Positions 1 to 7,667 of a DNA stretch of 15,048 nt are shown here, piece after piece. A model generated the notes under the pieces. That model worked only from the letters and a program-made list of their open reading frames with translations. It was not told the origin of the DNA and ran no database searches. The stretch is from positions 1 through 15,048 of the forward strand of contig DHXA01000111.1 in NCBI GenBank assembly GCA_002413455.1, in the 5' to 3' direction. Source of the DNA: Rhodanobacter sp. UBA5168 (GTDB taxonomy: Bacteria > Pseudomonadota > Gammaproteobacteria > Xanthomonadales > Rhodanobacteraceae). Numbering within the stretch: the stretch's first letter is position 1; every line of letters begins with the position of its first letter. Position numbers and translations under genes: made by a program.

Positions 1-434
1 AGCAGCTCACCGAAGACATGAAAACCGCCATGCGCGCCGGCGAAAAACACCGACTCGGGGTGATCCGGCTGATGCTGGCGGCGATCAAGCAGCGCGAAGT
101 GGACGAGCGGATCGAGCTGGATGACGTGCAGATCCTGGCCACGCTGGAGAAGATGCTCAAGCAGCGACGCGATTCGGTCAGCCAGTTCGATGCCGCCCAG
201 CGCGAGGACCTGTCGGCGATCGAGCGCGCCGAGATGGTGGTGATCGAAACCTATCTGCCGACCAAATTGAACGAGGCGGAGATCGACGCCCTGGTCGACG
301 CGGCGATCAGCGACACCGGCGCCAGCTCGGCCCGCGACATGGGCAAGGTGGTCGCCGCGGTGAAGGAAAAGGCCGCCGGCCGCGCCGACATGGCCGTGGT
401 GTCGGGCAAGATCAAGGCCCGACTGGCCAGCTGA
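1..434 (+). CDS. yqeY: GatB/YqeY domain protein, 5' end outside the window
   Basis: This is the 3' part of a small cytoplasmic YqeY-family protein, which resembles the tRNA-binding C-terminal domain of the GatB amidotransferase subunit. The reading frame is open from base 3, coding Gln-Leu-Thr-Glu-Asp before the first Met at 18. Family members usually start about five residues further upstream (MSLK-type start), so the ATG at 18 is probably internal and the true start lies just outside. Family hallmarks seen are the early MRAGEKHRLGVIRLMLAAIK stretch, the Glu/Asp-rich middle, and the C-terminal region with DMGKVVAAVKEKAAGRAD. At about 145 residues the inferred length fits the family. YqeY genes commonly lie between rpsU and dnaG, and dnaG is indeed downstream here. 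The exact role of stand-alone YqeY is not settled; a link to tRNA-dependent amidation is inferred from the fold only. Confidence 0.9.
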   Translation, partial: QLTEDMKTAMRAGEKHRLGVIRLMLAAIKQREVDERIELDDVQILATLEKMLKQRRDSVSQFDAAQREDLSAIERAEMVVIETYLPTKLNEAEIDALVDAAISDTGASSARDMGKVVAAVKEKAAGRADMAVVSGKIKARLAS

Positions 435-623
435 GGCGACCCGCGCTCAGGCGGGCGAGCGCGGCGCGAAAATGCCGCCAGCCCGCAGCGACAGCAGCAA
501 TAGCGGCCGGCCTGCAGTAGTGGCAAGCCCGCAGCTCATGCATTCCCTTCACGGGGCGATCGCGAGAATGCCGCCTGCAAAACGTCCGGCCGCTGCGACC
601 ACCACCACCAAAGGGAGCATCCC

Positions 624-794
624 ATGCTGAAGTGGGCCATCATCTTCGCCATCATCTCGCTGGTCACCGGCTGGCTTGGTTTCGGCGGCATCTCCGGCGC
701 CACCGCCACCATTGCCAAGGTGCTGTTCGCGATCTTCATCATCATCTTCCTGGTCATCGTGCTGGGTCTGATGGGTATCGTCCACCTGTTCTGA
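624..794 (+). CDS. DUF1328 family small membrane protein
   Basis: A 56-residue, very hydrophobic protein starting [20 protein letters not shown]. It has two predicted membrane segments (about residues 4-24 and 32-54) joined by a short Gly/Ala/Thr loop ([12 protein letters not shown]), which is the typical layout and size of DUF1328/YtjA proteins. A purine-rich ribosome binding site (AAGGGAG, 611-617) sits seven bases before the ATG and decides the start. A strong intrinsic terminator follows the stop, so the gene looks like its own transcription unit between yqeY and dnaG. The function of the family is unknown. Family members are frequent in proteobacteria and are often suspected of being stress-related, but nothing in this sequence shows that. 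Confidence 0.85.
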   Translation: MLKWAIIFAIISLVTGWLGFGGISGATATIAKVLFAIFIIIFLVIVLGLMGIVHLF

Positions 795-817
795 CCAGCA
801 CCAAGGTCGTCCAGCAG

Positions 818-845
818 ACGGCGCCTGCGGGCGCCGTTTGTTTTG
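818..845 (+). terminator. Intrinsic terminator after the DUF1328 gene
   Basis: A perfect 8-bp stem (ACGGCGCC at 818-825, GGCGCCGT at 830-837) with a TGCG tetraloop is followed by TTGTTTT. It begins 23 bases after the DUF1328 stop. It should end transcription before dnaG, implying that dnaG has its own promoter or depends on readthrough. Confidence 0.85.
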
Positions 846-951
846 GTTCGATCGAACTGCGCCTGGCCCTGCGATCCTCGCAACATCGCCGTAGCCAATC
901 GCCTCCCGGTACTCCCGTCGTGCCAGATCCGATCCCGAATCGGTCACCGGT

Positions 952-967
952 TAGACTAGCCAGTCTA
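952..967. promoter_or_regulatory. Perfect inverted repeat ending on the dnaG start codon
   Basis: TAGACT (952-957) and AGTCTA (962-967) are perfect inverted repeats with a 4-base spacer AGCC. The last A is the first base of the dnaG ATG. The left arm also matches four of six positions of a sigma-70 -10 box, but no -35 is visible at 17 bases. It could be an operator, a start-codon hairpin or chance. It does not match the TTAG-N6-TACTA LexA pattern reported for xanthomonads. Confidence 0.35.
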
Positions 968-2754
968 TGCGTGGCCTGATCCCCGACAGCTTCATCGATG
1001 AACTGCTTGCCCGCGTCGACATCGTCGACGTGATCGAGCGGCGGGTGCCGTTGAAGAAAGCCGGGCGCGAGTGGACCGCCTGCTGCCCGTTCCACAACGA
1101 GCGCACGCCGTCGTTCTACGTCAGCCCGGCCAAGCAGTTTTTCCATTGTTTCGGCTGCGGCGCGCACGGCAGCGCGGTGAAGTTCCTGATGGATTACGAG
1201 CGGCTGGAGTTTCCCGACGCGGTCGAGGAACTGGCGCAGACGGTCGGCCTGAAGGTGCCGCGCGAAGGCGGCCGCGAGGCGGCGCCGCGCGAGGACAAGA
1301 CCGACCTGTACGCGCTGCTCGACGCCGCCGCCAGCTGGTACCAGGGCGAGCTGCCGCGCAACGCCGAGGCGCAGGCGTATTGCAGCAAGCGCGGGCTCGA
1401 TGCGGAAACCATCGCGCGCTTTCGCATCGGCTGGGCGCCGGCCGGCTACGACGGCGTGATCAAGTCGCTCGGCAACACGCCGCGGCGGATGGAGCTGCTG
1501 AACGAGGCCGGCATGGTCGCCAGCAGCGAGCGCGGCAGCAAGTACGATCGCTTCCGCGAACGGCTGATGTTTCCGATCCTCGACCGCCGTGGGCGGGTGA
1601 TCGCGTTCGGTGGCCGCATTCTCGAAAAGCACGGGGATGGCTCGCCGCCGCCTGAGTCCGGCACGCAGGACGCGGGCAAGAGTGACGGCCCCAAATACCT
1701 CAACTCGCCGGAGACCCCGCTGTTCCACAAGGGCCGCGAGCTGTTCGCGCTGTGGCAGGTGAAGCAGGCCAATGCGAATCTCGTGCGGATCGTGGTGGTC
1801 GAGGGCTACATGGACGTGATCGCGCTGCACCAGGCCGGGCTGCCGATCGCGGTGGCCACGCTGGGTACGGCAACCACGCCGGAGCACACCGAGGTGCTGT
1901 TCCGCGCCGCGCCGGACGTGGTGTTCTGCTTCGATGGCGATCGCGCCGGCCGCGCCGCGGCCTGGAAGGCGCTGGAATCGGCATTGCCGCGGCTGCGCGA
2001 CGGCCGCCAGGCGTATTTCCTGTTCCTGCCCGATGGCGAGGACCCCGACTCGCTGGTGCGCAAGGAGGGCAAGGACGGCTTCGAAAAGCGCATCAAGGAG
2101 GCGATGCCGCTGTCGGATTATTTCTTCAACGAACTCTCGCACGATGTCGAGATGGGCAGCCTTGACGGACGCGCGCGGCTGGCCGAACGCGCCCGTCCGT
2201 TGATCGCGAAACTTCCCGACGGCGCGTTCCGCGACCTGATGGCACAGGAGCTGGAGAAGCGCAGTGGCGCCCGCGCGATGCTACAGGCCGACCCGGCCAA
2301 CCATCGCGCCGTGCAGCGACCGGTCGCGGTACAGCGCAGCCTGGTGCGCAGCGCGATCTCGCTGCTGCTGGCGCAACCGGGCCTGGCCGATCAGGTGGAG
2401 AAGCCTTATCGGTTCCTGCGCCTGGACAAGCCCGGGGTGGAACTGCTCGCCGAATTGCTCGACATCGCGCGCTCGCGTCCCGGCATCAACCCGGCGATGC
2501 TGGTGGAGCATTTTGCCGAGCGGCCGGAGTACCCCTCGCTGCAGAAACTGATGGCATCGCTGTCGGTGGGCGAACCGGAAATCCAGCAGATCGAGTTCTT
2601 CGACGCGCTGATGCGGATGGAGGACCAGGCGATCACCCAGCGCCGCGACGCGCTGACCAGCAAGAGCCGCGAAGGCGCGCTGGACAGTGCCGAAAAAGCC
2701 GAGCTGCGCGAGCTTCTGGCCGCGCGCGCGCGGCCACCGATCGCTTCGGCCTGA
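967..2754 (+). CDS. dnaG: DNA primase DnaG
   Basis: The protein synthesises the RNA primers that start leading- and lagging-strand replication and works with the DnaB helicase. It has 595 residues, against 581 in E. coli. The CHC2-type zinc ribbon at the N-terminus has Cys40, His43, Cys61 and Cys64 (CCPFHNE...FHCFGCG). The RNA polymerase core contains the conserved PKYLNSPETPLFHKG segment (about 243-257) followed by the Toprim fold, with acidic residues in VVVEGYMD (Glu279) and CFDGDRAG (Asp323, Asp325). The C-terminal ~150 residues form the helicase-binding region. An extra stretch of about 18 residues, rich in Gly, Pro, Ser and Asp (221-241), lies just before PKYLNS and is absent from the E. 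coli enzyme as I recall it. The ATG at 967 gives an N-terminus that aligns with other primases, although no clear Shine-Dalgarno sequence precedes it. Confidence 0.97.
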   Translation: MRGLIPDSFIDELLARVDIVDVIERRVPLKKAGREWTACCPFHNERTPSFYVSPAKQFFHCFGCGAHGSAVKFLMDYERLEFPDAVEELAQTVGLKVPREGGREAAPREDKTDLYALLDAAASWYQGELPRNAEAQAYCSKRGLDAETIARFRIGWAPAGYDGVIKSLGNTPRRMELLNEAGMVASSERGSKYDRFRERLMFPILDRRGRVIAFGGRILEKHGDGSPPPESGTQDAGKSDGPKYLNSPETPLFHKGRELFALWQVKQANANLVRIVVVEGYMDVIALHQAGLPIAVATLGTATTPEHTEVLFRAAPDVVFCFDGDRAGRAAAWKALESALPRLRDGRQAYFLFLPDGEDPDSLVRKEGKDGFEKRIKEAMPLSDYFFNELSHDVEMGSLDGRARLAERARPLIAKLPDGAFRDLMAQELEKRSGARAMLQADPANHRAVQRPVAVQRSLVRSAISLLLAQPGLADQVEKPYRFLRLDKPGVELLAELLDIARSRPGINPAMLVEHFAERPEYPSLQKLMASLSVGEPEIQQIEFFDALMRMEDQAITQRRDALTSKSREGALDSAEKAELRELLAARARPPIASA

Positions 2755-2761
2755 CCAGGAT

Positions 2762-2826
2762 GACCTGCCGCAAGCCGGTGTTGGCTTCCCATCGCCCGGC
2801 CGCGCCATCGACCTGCCGCAAACCGG
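2762..2826 (+). repeat. Short direct repeat between dnaG and the dedA-like gene
   Basis: Two 17-base copies of GACCTGCCGCAAGCCGG (2762-2778, and 2810-2826 with A in place of one G) lie 48 bases apart in the 142-base gap. They differ at one position. No function is evident; they could be a small local duplication. Confidence 0.5.
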
Positions 2827-2896
2827 CCGTGGGTGCGAGTGTGGGATCATGTCCGGCTGCGACAGGGCAGACTTCGCGTGACGCGCAAGGACATCG

Positions 2897-3517
2897 ATGG
2901 ATCTGCTGCAACAACTGATCAGGATTTTCGCCGAGAACGGCTATATCGCGGTGTTCATCGCGTTGATGATCTGCGGTGCCGGCCTGCCGCTGCCGGAGGA
3001 CATCACCCTGGTTGCCGGCGGCGTGATCGCCGGGCTCGGCTTTGCGAACGTGCATGCGATGTTTGCGCTGGCCATGTTCGGCGTGCTGCTGGGCGACGCG
3101 GCCATCTTCATGCTGGGTCATCATTACGGCGCACGCATCCTGCAATGGCGCTTCGTGGCGCGCGTGCTGACGCCGGCACGCTACGCCACGGTGCAGGAGA
3201 AGTTCGACCGCTATGGCAATCGCATGCTGTTCTTCGCGCGTTTCCTGCCCGGCATGCGCACCACCATCTATCTCACCGCCGGCACCACGCATCGGGTGTC
3301 ATTCCTGCGCTTCCTGCTGATCGACACGCTGGCTGCACTGATCAGCGTGCCGTTCTGGGTGTACCTGGGTTTCTTCGGCGCCGACAACCACGAGTGGCTG
3401 GTGAAGTGGATGCACCGCGGCCAGAGCAGCCTGTGGGTGCTGGTCGGTATCGTGGTGCTGATCGGGCTGGTGCTGTGGTGGCGGCATCGCCGCCGTGCCC
3501 GCTGCGGACTGGACTGA
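2897..3517 (+). CDS. DedA-family (SNARE-associated/VTT) inner-membrane protein
   Basis: A 206-residue polytopic membrane protein. DedA proteins are linked to envelope homeostasis, proton-motive force and, in several members, undecaprenyl-phosphate or phospholipid flipping. The membrane-dipping motif LPLPEDITLVAGG (Glu34) is present, then GDAAIFMLGHHYG (Asp67), and the signature FFARFLPGMR with Arg115, Pro118 and Arg121. Hydrophobic segments lie near residues 14-31, 36-50, 53-75, 138-160 and 178-195. The C-terminus is short and basic (RHRRRARCG). AAGGA at 2887-2891 sits five bases before the ATG and supports the start. It follows dnaG by 142 bases on the same strand and converges on the GST-like gene with only 11 bases between stops. 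Which DedA subgroup and substrate it has cannot be told from sequence alone. Confidence 0.92.
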   Translation: MDLLQQLIRIFAENGYIAVFIALMICGAGLPLPEDITLVAGGVIAGLGFANVHAMFALAMFGVLLGDAAIFMLGHHYGARILQWRFVARVLTPARYATVQEKFDRYGNRMLFFARFLPGMRTTIYLTAGTTHRVSFLRFLLIDTLAALISVPFWVYLGFFGADNHEWLVKWMHRGQSSLWVLVGIVVLIGLVLWWRHRRRARCGLD

Positions 3518-3528
3518 ACCGATTCCCG

Positions 3529-4491
3529 TCAGGCCACCGGCGCGACTGCCAGGGCCTGCCGCACGGTGCCGCGACGCAAGGTGACCAAGTAGTGCCAGGG
3601 CATCAGCCACATCCCGCGATCCCAGATCGGCCGCTGATCGTTGCTGGCCAGCTCGCCGGTCGCCGGTCGCCGCAAATGGCAGCGTGCCGCCCGTCGCACG
3701 CAACTGCCGGCCACCGGCAGCCGTCGGCTGCGGACATCGATCACAGCCTGCTCGTAACGACTGACGGTCTCACCGCCGCAGCGCAGGCGCAGCGCACGCG
3801 CCCAGGCAAACAGGTGCTGCAGGTCGGGGCGCTCGGCGATGCACGGCACGATCAGAAACCCGCGCAGCATCGCTGCCAGGGTCAGGTCGGCCGCGCTGAG
3901 TTGCTGCCCGACCACGTAAGCGAGCCCATGCATCTGCCCGGCCAGCTCCTGCAGGTAGGCGATGGTCGATTCGTACAGGCCCAGTTCGCGCGAACGATGG
4001 AAATCAAAGCGCTTGCACAGCATCAGGCCGATCACATGACCGGCGATGCGACGCATGCCGCGCCAGGCGAACAATCCGTTCGCATACCGGCCGAGAAAGA
4101 GTTCCGTCAACAGTCCGGGACACTCCAGGATGACCTGGGTGTAGCCCAGCCGGCGCATCGCAATGGCCAGGCCACTGTCGAACTCCAGCAGGCGGCGCTG
4201 CACCTCGGCGCGCTCGAGCGGATCGGCCGGAAACAGGGCCGGCGCCGCCGGATACTGCACGGCGAGATAGTGCAGGATCGGGGTGGAATCCATCACGAAG
4301 CGGTCGTTGGCCGCATCGTGTATGGCCGGCACGGTATGCGTGGGCAACCCATCAGGCAGCGGCTGCACGCGCAACGGTTCCTTGCGGAAGGCGTCGATGC
4401 CGACCGCTTGCCACGGCAACCCCATGTAATTGAGCGCGAGCCGGATCTTTTCGCAGTAGTGCGACCAGTGCAGTTCGTAAAGAGTGATCAT
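3529..4491 (-). CDS. Glutathione S-transferase family protein with a C-terminal extension
   Basis: The N-terminal thioredoxin-like domain begins MITLYELHWSHYCEKIRLAL, contains the usual VPAIHD cis-Pro loop and ends with MDSTPILHYLAVQYP, equivalent to the glutathione-binding Glu/Asp-Ser motif. The helical C-terminal domain includes GQQLSAADLTLAAMLRG, matching the GST N-capping region. I prefer the ATG at 4491 because GSTs typically start at this point; an in-frame ATG at 4503 adds four residues (MNST). Neither has a good ribosome binding site. From 4491 the product is 320 residues, longer than the usual 200-250; the last ~70 residues are Arg-rich (LPVAGSCVRRAARCHLRR...) and do not look like GST fold. 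The gene lies downstream of mgtA on the same strand, 128-140 bases away. The substrate is unknown. Confidence 0.85.
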   Translation of the reverse strand: MITLYELHWSHYCEKIRLALNYMGLPWQAVGIDAFRKEPLRVQPLPDGLPTHTVPAIHDAANDRFVMDSTPILHYLAVQYPAAPALFPADPLERAEVQRRLLEFDSGLAIAMRRLGYTQVILECPGLLTELFLGRYANGLFAWRGMRRIAGHVIGLMLCKRFDFHRSRELGLYESTIAYLQELAGQMHGLAYVVGQQLSAADLTLAAMLRGFLIVPCIAERPDLQHLFAWARALRLRCGGETVSRYEQAVIDVRSRRLPVAGSCVRRAARCHLRRPATGELASNDQRPIWDRGMWLMPWHYLVTLRRGTVRQALAVAPVA

Positions 4492-4577
4492 GGTGGAATT
4501 CATGGGGCCATCGCCAACGTCCGCAAGGCGGATGCTGGTCTTTCAGCCGTGGCCATGGCGCACCAGTCGCCCGATGC

Positions 4578-4602
4578 CGTCGGTGACGCCGTTACACCGA
4601 CG
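4578..4602 (-). other. Hairpin just downstream of mgtA
   Basis: CGTCGGTG (4578-4585) and CACCGACG (4595-4602) form a perfect 8-bp stem with a 9-base loop, beginning 29 bases after the mgtA stop on the - strand. There is no U-tract, so it is not a clear intrinsic terminator. It could protect the mgtA mRNA end or be a weak or Rho-assisted stop. Confidence 0.3.
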
Positions 4603-4631
4603 ACGCTGGACGATCGCGAAGCGGATCGACG

Positions 4632-7271
4632 TTACAGCCAGCGCCCGTAACGGCGGATATAGATCAGCTTCATCAGCTGGGTCAGCACGCAGTAGCTCGC
4701 CAAGGTCAGCGCCAGCCATGCAAAATACACGGGCGGCAGCGGCACCATGCCGATCTTCGCGCCCAGCGCGCTGAACGGAATCAGCATGCCGATCACGATG
4801 ATCGCGAGGGTCAAGCCGAGGACCGGCGCGGCCGCCACACTCTGCAGGAACGGGATGCGGCGAGTGCGGATCATGTGCACCACCAGCGTCTGCGACAGCA
4901 GGCCTTCGATGAACCAGCCGGACTGGAACAGCGACTGGTGCGCCGGCGTACTCGCACCGAAGTAGTGCCACATCAACCAGAACGTGGTGATGTCGAAAAT
5001 CGAGCTGACCGGGCCGATCCACACCATGAAGCGGCCGATGTCGCCAGCGTCCCACTTGCGCGGCTTGCTCAGGTACTCCTCGTCCATGCGGTCGAACGGA
5101 ATCGACAGTTGCGAGATGTCGTACAGCAGGTTCTGCACCAGGATCTGCAGCGGCAGCATCGGCAGGAACGGCAGGAACGCGCTGGCCACGAGCACGCTGA
5201 ACACGTTGCCGAAGTTCGAGCTGGCGGTCATCTTGATGTACTTCATGATGTTGCCGAAGGTGACGCGCCCTTCCAGCACGCCCTCCTCCAGCACCATCAG
5301 GTTCTTTTCCAGCAGGATGATGTCGGCGGACTCCTTGGCGATGTCGGTGGCGGTGTCCACCGAGATGCCGACATCGGCGTCGTGCAGCGCCGGCGCGTCG
5401 TTGATGCCGTCACCGAGGAAGCCGACGGTGTGACCGAGCCGCTGCAGCGCGCGCACCACGCGCGCCTTCTGCAGCGGCGACATCTTGGCGAACACGGTGA
5501 CGCGCGCCACCAGTGCATCCAGCGCGGGGTCATCCAGCGCCTCAATCTCCTTTCCTTCCACCGAATGGGTGACATCGAGCCCGACTTCGCGGCAGATCTT
5601 GCGCGTGACCGCCTCGTTGTCGCCGGTGATCACCTTCACCTCGACGCCATGACTGTGCAGCGCGCGGATCGCAGTGGCCGCGGAATCCTTCGGTGGGTCG
5701 AGGAACGCCAGGCAACCGACCGCGATGAGCTCGCTCTCATCGGCTACGCCATAGGCGCGCTGATGCGCCGGCTGCCGCCGCACCGCAACCACCAGCACGC
5801 GCAGGCCGTCTTCGTTGAGCCGGTGCGTCATCGCCTTGATCTCCTGGCGGCGCGCGTCCGTCATCGGCTCGGTGACGTCGCCGGTTCTCGCGTACGCGCA
5901 GATCGACAGCATTTCCTCGACCGCACCCTTGCAGATCAGCAAGTGTTCGCCGTTGCCGCTGGTCACCACCACCGACATGCGCCGGCGCTGGAAGTCGAAG
6001 GGAATCTCGTCCACCACCCGGTAGCTCATCGCCGCCGCTTCCAGATCGCGATGTTCCAGCACCGCCTTGTCCATCAGATTCTTCAGGCCGGTCTGGAAAC
6101 GGCTGTTGAGATAGCCGTATTCCAGCGCCTCGTCCGATGCCTCGCCGTCGAGGTCGAGGTGACGTTCCAGCACGATCTTGTCCAGCGTCAGCGTGCCGGT
6201 CTTGTCGGTGCACAGCACGTCCATCGCGCCGAAGTTCTGGATCGCGTTGAGCCGCTTCACCACCACCTTGCGCCGGGACATCGCCAGCGCACCCTTGGCC
6301 AGGTTCGCCGTGACGATCAGCGGCAGCATCTCGGGGGTCAACCCGACTGCGATCGACAGTGCGAACAGGAACGCCTCGGTCCAGTTGTGCTTGTCCAGCC
6401 CGTTGATCAGGAACACCACCGGCACCATAACCGCCATGAAACGCAGCAGCAGCCAGCTGACGCTGCTCACGCCACGATCGAAACTGGTCTGCACGCGCTG
6501 CCCGCTCATGCTGTGCGCCAGCGAACCGAGATAGCTGCGCGCGCCGGTCGCCACCACCACCGCACTGGCAGTGCCGCTGACCACGTTGGTACCCATGTAG
6601 CAGACGCTGATCAGATCCAGCGGATTGCCGCCGCTGCCGTCATCGGCACGTGCGCGCGTGGGCGCGGACTTCTCCACCGGCAACGATTCGCCGGTGAGGA
6701 TCGCCTGGCTGATGAACAGATCCTTCGCGCCCAGCAGGCGCAGATCGGCCGGCACCATGTCGCCGGCGGCGAGGTGGACGATGTCGCCAGTGACCAGCTC
6801 GACCACCGGCACCTCGATCTGCTCGCTGTGGCCGTCGGAGGCGCGCCGCGTCACCGTAGCGGTGTTGCGCACCATCGCCTTCAGCTTTTCGGCGGCGCGC
6901 GAGGAACGGTATTCCTGGGTGAAACTCAGCATCACACTGATGCCGACCATCACCGCAATGATGATCGGCCCGGTCAGATCATTGCCATCGGTAAACAGCT
7001 GCACGCCGGCCAGCACCAGCAGCACCACGATGAACGGGTTCTTGAACGCGCGCAGCAACTGCAGCGACCAGTGCGGCGGCTTTTCGTGCGCCACTTCGTT
7101 GAGGCCATCACGATGCAGCCGCTCGCTGATCTGCTCCTCGTCGAGGCCCGCCGGCGTGGTGCCCAGCGTTGCCAGCAATGCCTCGGCGTCGCAGAACGCT
7201 TGCTGTGCCACCGCCACCGGCACGCTCTTGCCTGCCACCTTGCCGATGGATGGATTGGAAATCTTGCCCAT
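4632..7271 (-). CDS. mgtA: Magnesium-translocating P-type ATPase (MgtA/MgtB type)
   Basis: This inner-membrane pump uses ATP to bring Mg2+ into the cell; the family is type IIIB P-type ATPases. It has 879 residues, close to E. coli MgtA at 898. Seen in order: an N-terminal cytoplasmic region; M1-M2 around 78-118; the actuator loop with LTGES (192-196); M4 with the family motif LTPEMLP (311-317); the phosphorylation site CTDKTGTLT with Asp356; the nucleotide-binding domain with CKGAVEEM (447-454); VITGDNEAV and the hinge GDGINDAPAL (620-629); and a C-terminal bundle including the MTASSNFGNVFSVLVAS segment and ending YIRRYGRWL. The ATG at 7271 is preceded by GGAAG at a good distance (complement of 7279-7283) and begins MGKISN; the frame is open further upstream to 7373 but that part does not look like MgtA. 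Low external Mg2+ usually induces such genes, often through a long leader. Confidence 0.96.
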   Translation of the reverse strand: MGKISNPSIGKVAGKSVPVAVAQQAFCDAEALLATLGTTPAGLDEEQISERLHRDGLNEVAHEKPPHWSLQLLRAFKNPFIVVLLVLAGVQLFTDGNDLTGPIIIAVMVGISVMLSFTQEYRSSRAAEKLKAMVRNTATVTRRASDGHSEQIEVPVVELVTGDIVHLAAGDMVPADLRLLGAKDLFISQAILTGESLPVEKSAPTRARADDGSGGNPLDLISVCYMGTNVVSGTASAVVVATGARSYLGSLAHSMSGQRVQTSFDRGVSSVSWLLLRFMAVMVPVVFLINGLDKHNWTEAFLFALSIAVGLTPEMLPLIVTANLAKGALAMSRRKVVVKRLNAIQNFGAMDVLCTDKTGTLTLDKIVLERHLDLDGEASDEALEYGYLNSRFQTGLKNLMDKAVLEHRDLEAAAMSYRVVDEIPFDFQRRRMSVVVTSGNGEHLLICKGAVEEMLSICAYARTGDVTEPMTDARRQEIKAMTHRLNEDGLRVLVVAVRRQPAHQRAYGVADESELIAVGCLAFLDPPKDSAATAIRALHSHGVEVKVITGDNEAVTRKICREVGLDVTHSVEGKEIEALDDPALDALVARVTVFAKMSPLQKARVVRALQRLGHTVGFLGDGINDAPALHDADVGISVDTATDIAKESADIILLEKNLMVLEEGVLEGRVTFGNIMKYIKMTASSNFGNVFSVLVASAFLPFLPMLPLQILVQNLLYDISQLSIPFDRMDEEYLSKPRKWDAGDIGRFMVWIGPVSSIFDITTFWLMWHYFGASTPAHQSLFQSGWFIEGLLSQTLVVHMIRTRRIPFLQSVAAAPVLGLTLAIIVIGMLIPFSALGAKIGMVPLPPVYFAWLALTLASYCVLTQLMKLIYIRRYGRWL

Positions 7272-7347
7272 GATTCGCTTCCGTGAGTCGGAATGCTTGA
7301 TGCCGCGAAGCGCTGGCGGCCTCAGCGCGCCGTCACGCCATTGATGT

Positions 7348-7367
7348 CGGGCCGCAAACGCGGCCCG
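7348..7367 (-). promoter_or_regulatory. GC-rich hairpin in the mgtA 5' region
   Basis: CGGGCCGC (7348-7355) and GCGGCCCG (7360-7367) form a perfect 8-bp stem with a 4-base loop, 76 bases upstream of the mgtA ATG and after the stop of the small upstream ORF. It has no U-tract. It could be a regulatory RNA element of the mgtA leader. Confidence 0.4.
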
Positions 7368-7427
7368 CGCCAAACCGTCCCGCCGGACTTGGGGGAGGCC
7401 AGCCTTTGCGCTGGATGACGACGAGCA

Positions 7428-7667
7428 TCAGCGGCCCGGGCGCCGATGCCGCGGCGCTTTCAGGAACGACGCCGGCTCGCGCCGCGCCGTGGTGGCGCGA
7501 GCACTGGCGGCACGTTGCCGATCGGTCACCACTGCACTCTCGCCGACCGGCTTGGCCAGCGGCGCGGGCACGGTCACGTTGAATCCGCGCGACGCGGCGC
7601 CGCCGTGACCGGACACGGAACGGAGGCCTGCAACACACAGGCGGGGGAAATCGCGAAGGAGCTTCAT
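7428..7667 (-). CDS. Small hypothetical ORF upstream of mgtA
   Basis: A 79-residue ORF starting MKLLRDFPRLCVAGLRSVSG and ending in a basic tail (APRHRRPGR). I do not recognise it. It has an excellent ribosome binding site: GAGGAG lies eight bases before the ATG at 7667, which is why I take it as possibly translated even though an in-frame ATG exists upstream at 7694. The composition is Arg- and Ala-rich with seven prolines. There is no clear membrane segment and only a weak signal-like N-terminus. Third codon positions are GC-rich, as in the neighbours, but in such DNA that is weak evidence. It lies on the same strand as mgtA and ends 156 bases before it, in a leader-ORF position. It could be a real small protein, a regulatory leader peptide or a chance ORF. 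Confidence 0.45.
   Translation of the reverse strand: MKLLRDFPRLCVAGLRSVSGHGGAASRGFNVTVPAPLAKPVGESAVVTDRQRAASARATTARREPASFLKAPRHRRPGR

Noticed and set aside
952..967. LexA box in front of dnaG
   Set aside because: The palindrome lacks the TTAG-N6-TACTA pattern known for Xanthomonas and Xylella LexA.
754..2142. 462-residue open frame on the - strand antisense to dnaG
   Set aside because: It covers the zinc and Toprim coding region of dnaG, crosses the DUF1328 terminator and has no recognisable domain.
2833..4650. 605-residue open frame on the + strand antisense to the GST-like gene and across dedA
   Set aside because: Composition is Arg/His/Gln-rich with no family resemblance, and it overlaps two well-supported genes. 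It is a shadow produced by GC-rich codon use.
4875..7286. 803-residue open frame on the + strand antisense to mgtA
   Set aside because: Composition is His/Gln/Arg/Asp-rich, typical of the complement of a GC-rich gene; mgtA on the other strand has every expected motif.
7272..7373. N-terminal extension of mgtA to 7373
   Set aside because: The 34 extra residues are not MgtA-like, while the ATG at 7271 has a good ribosome binding site.
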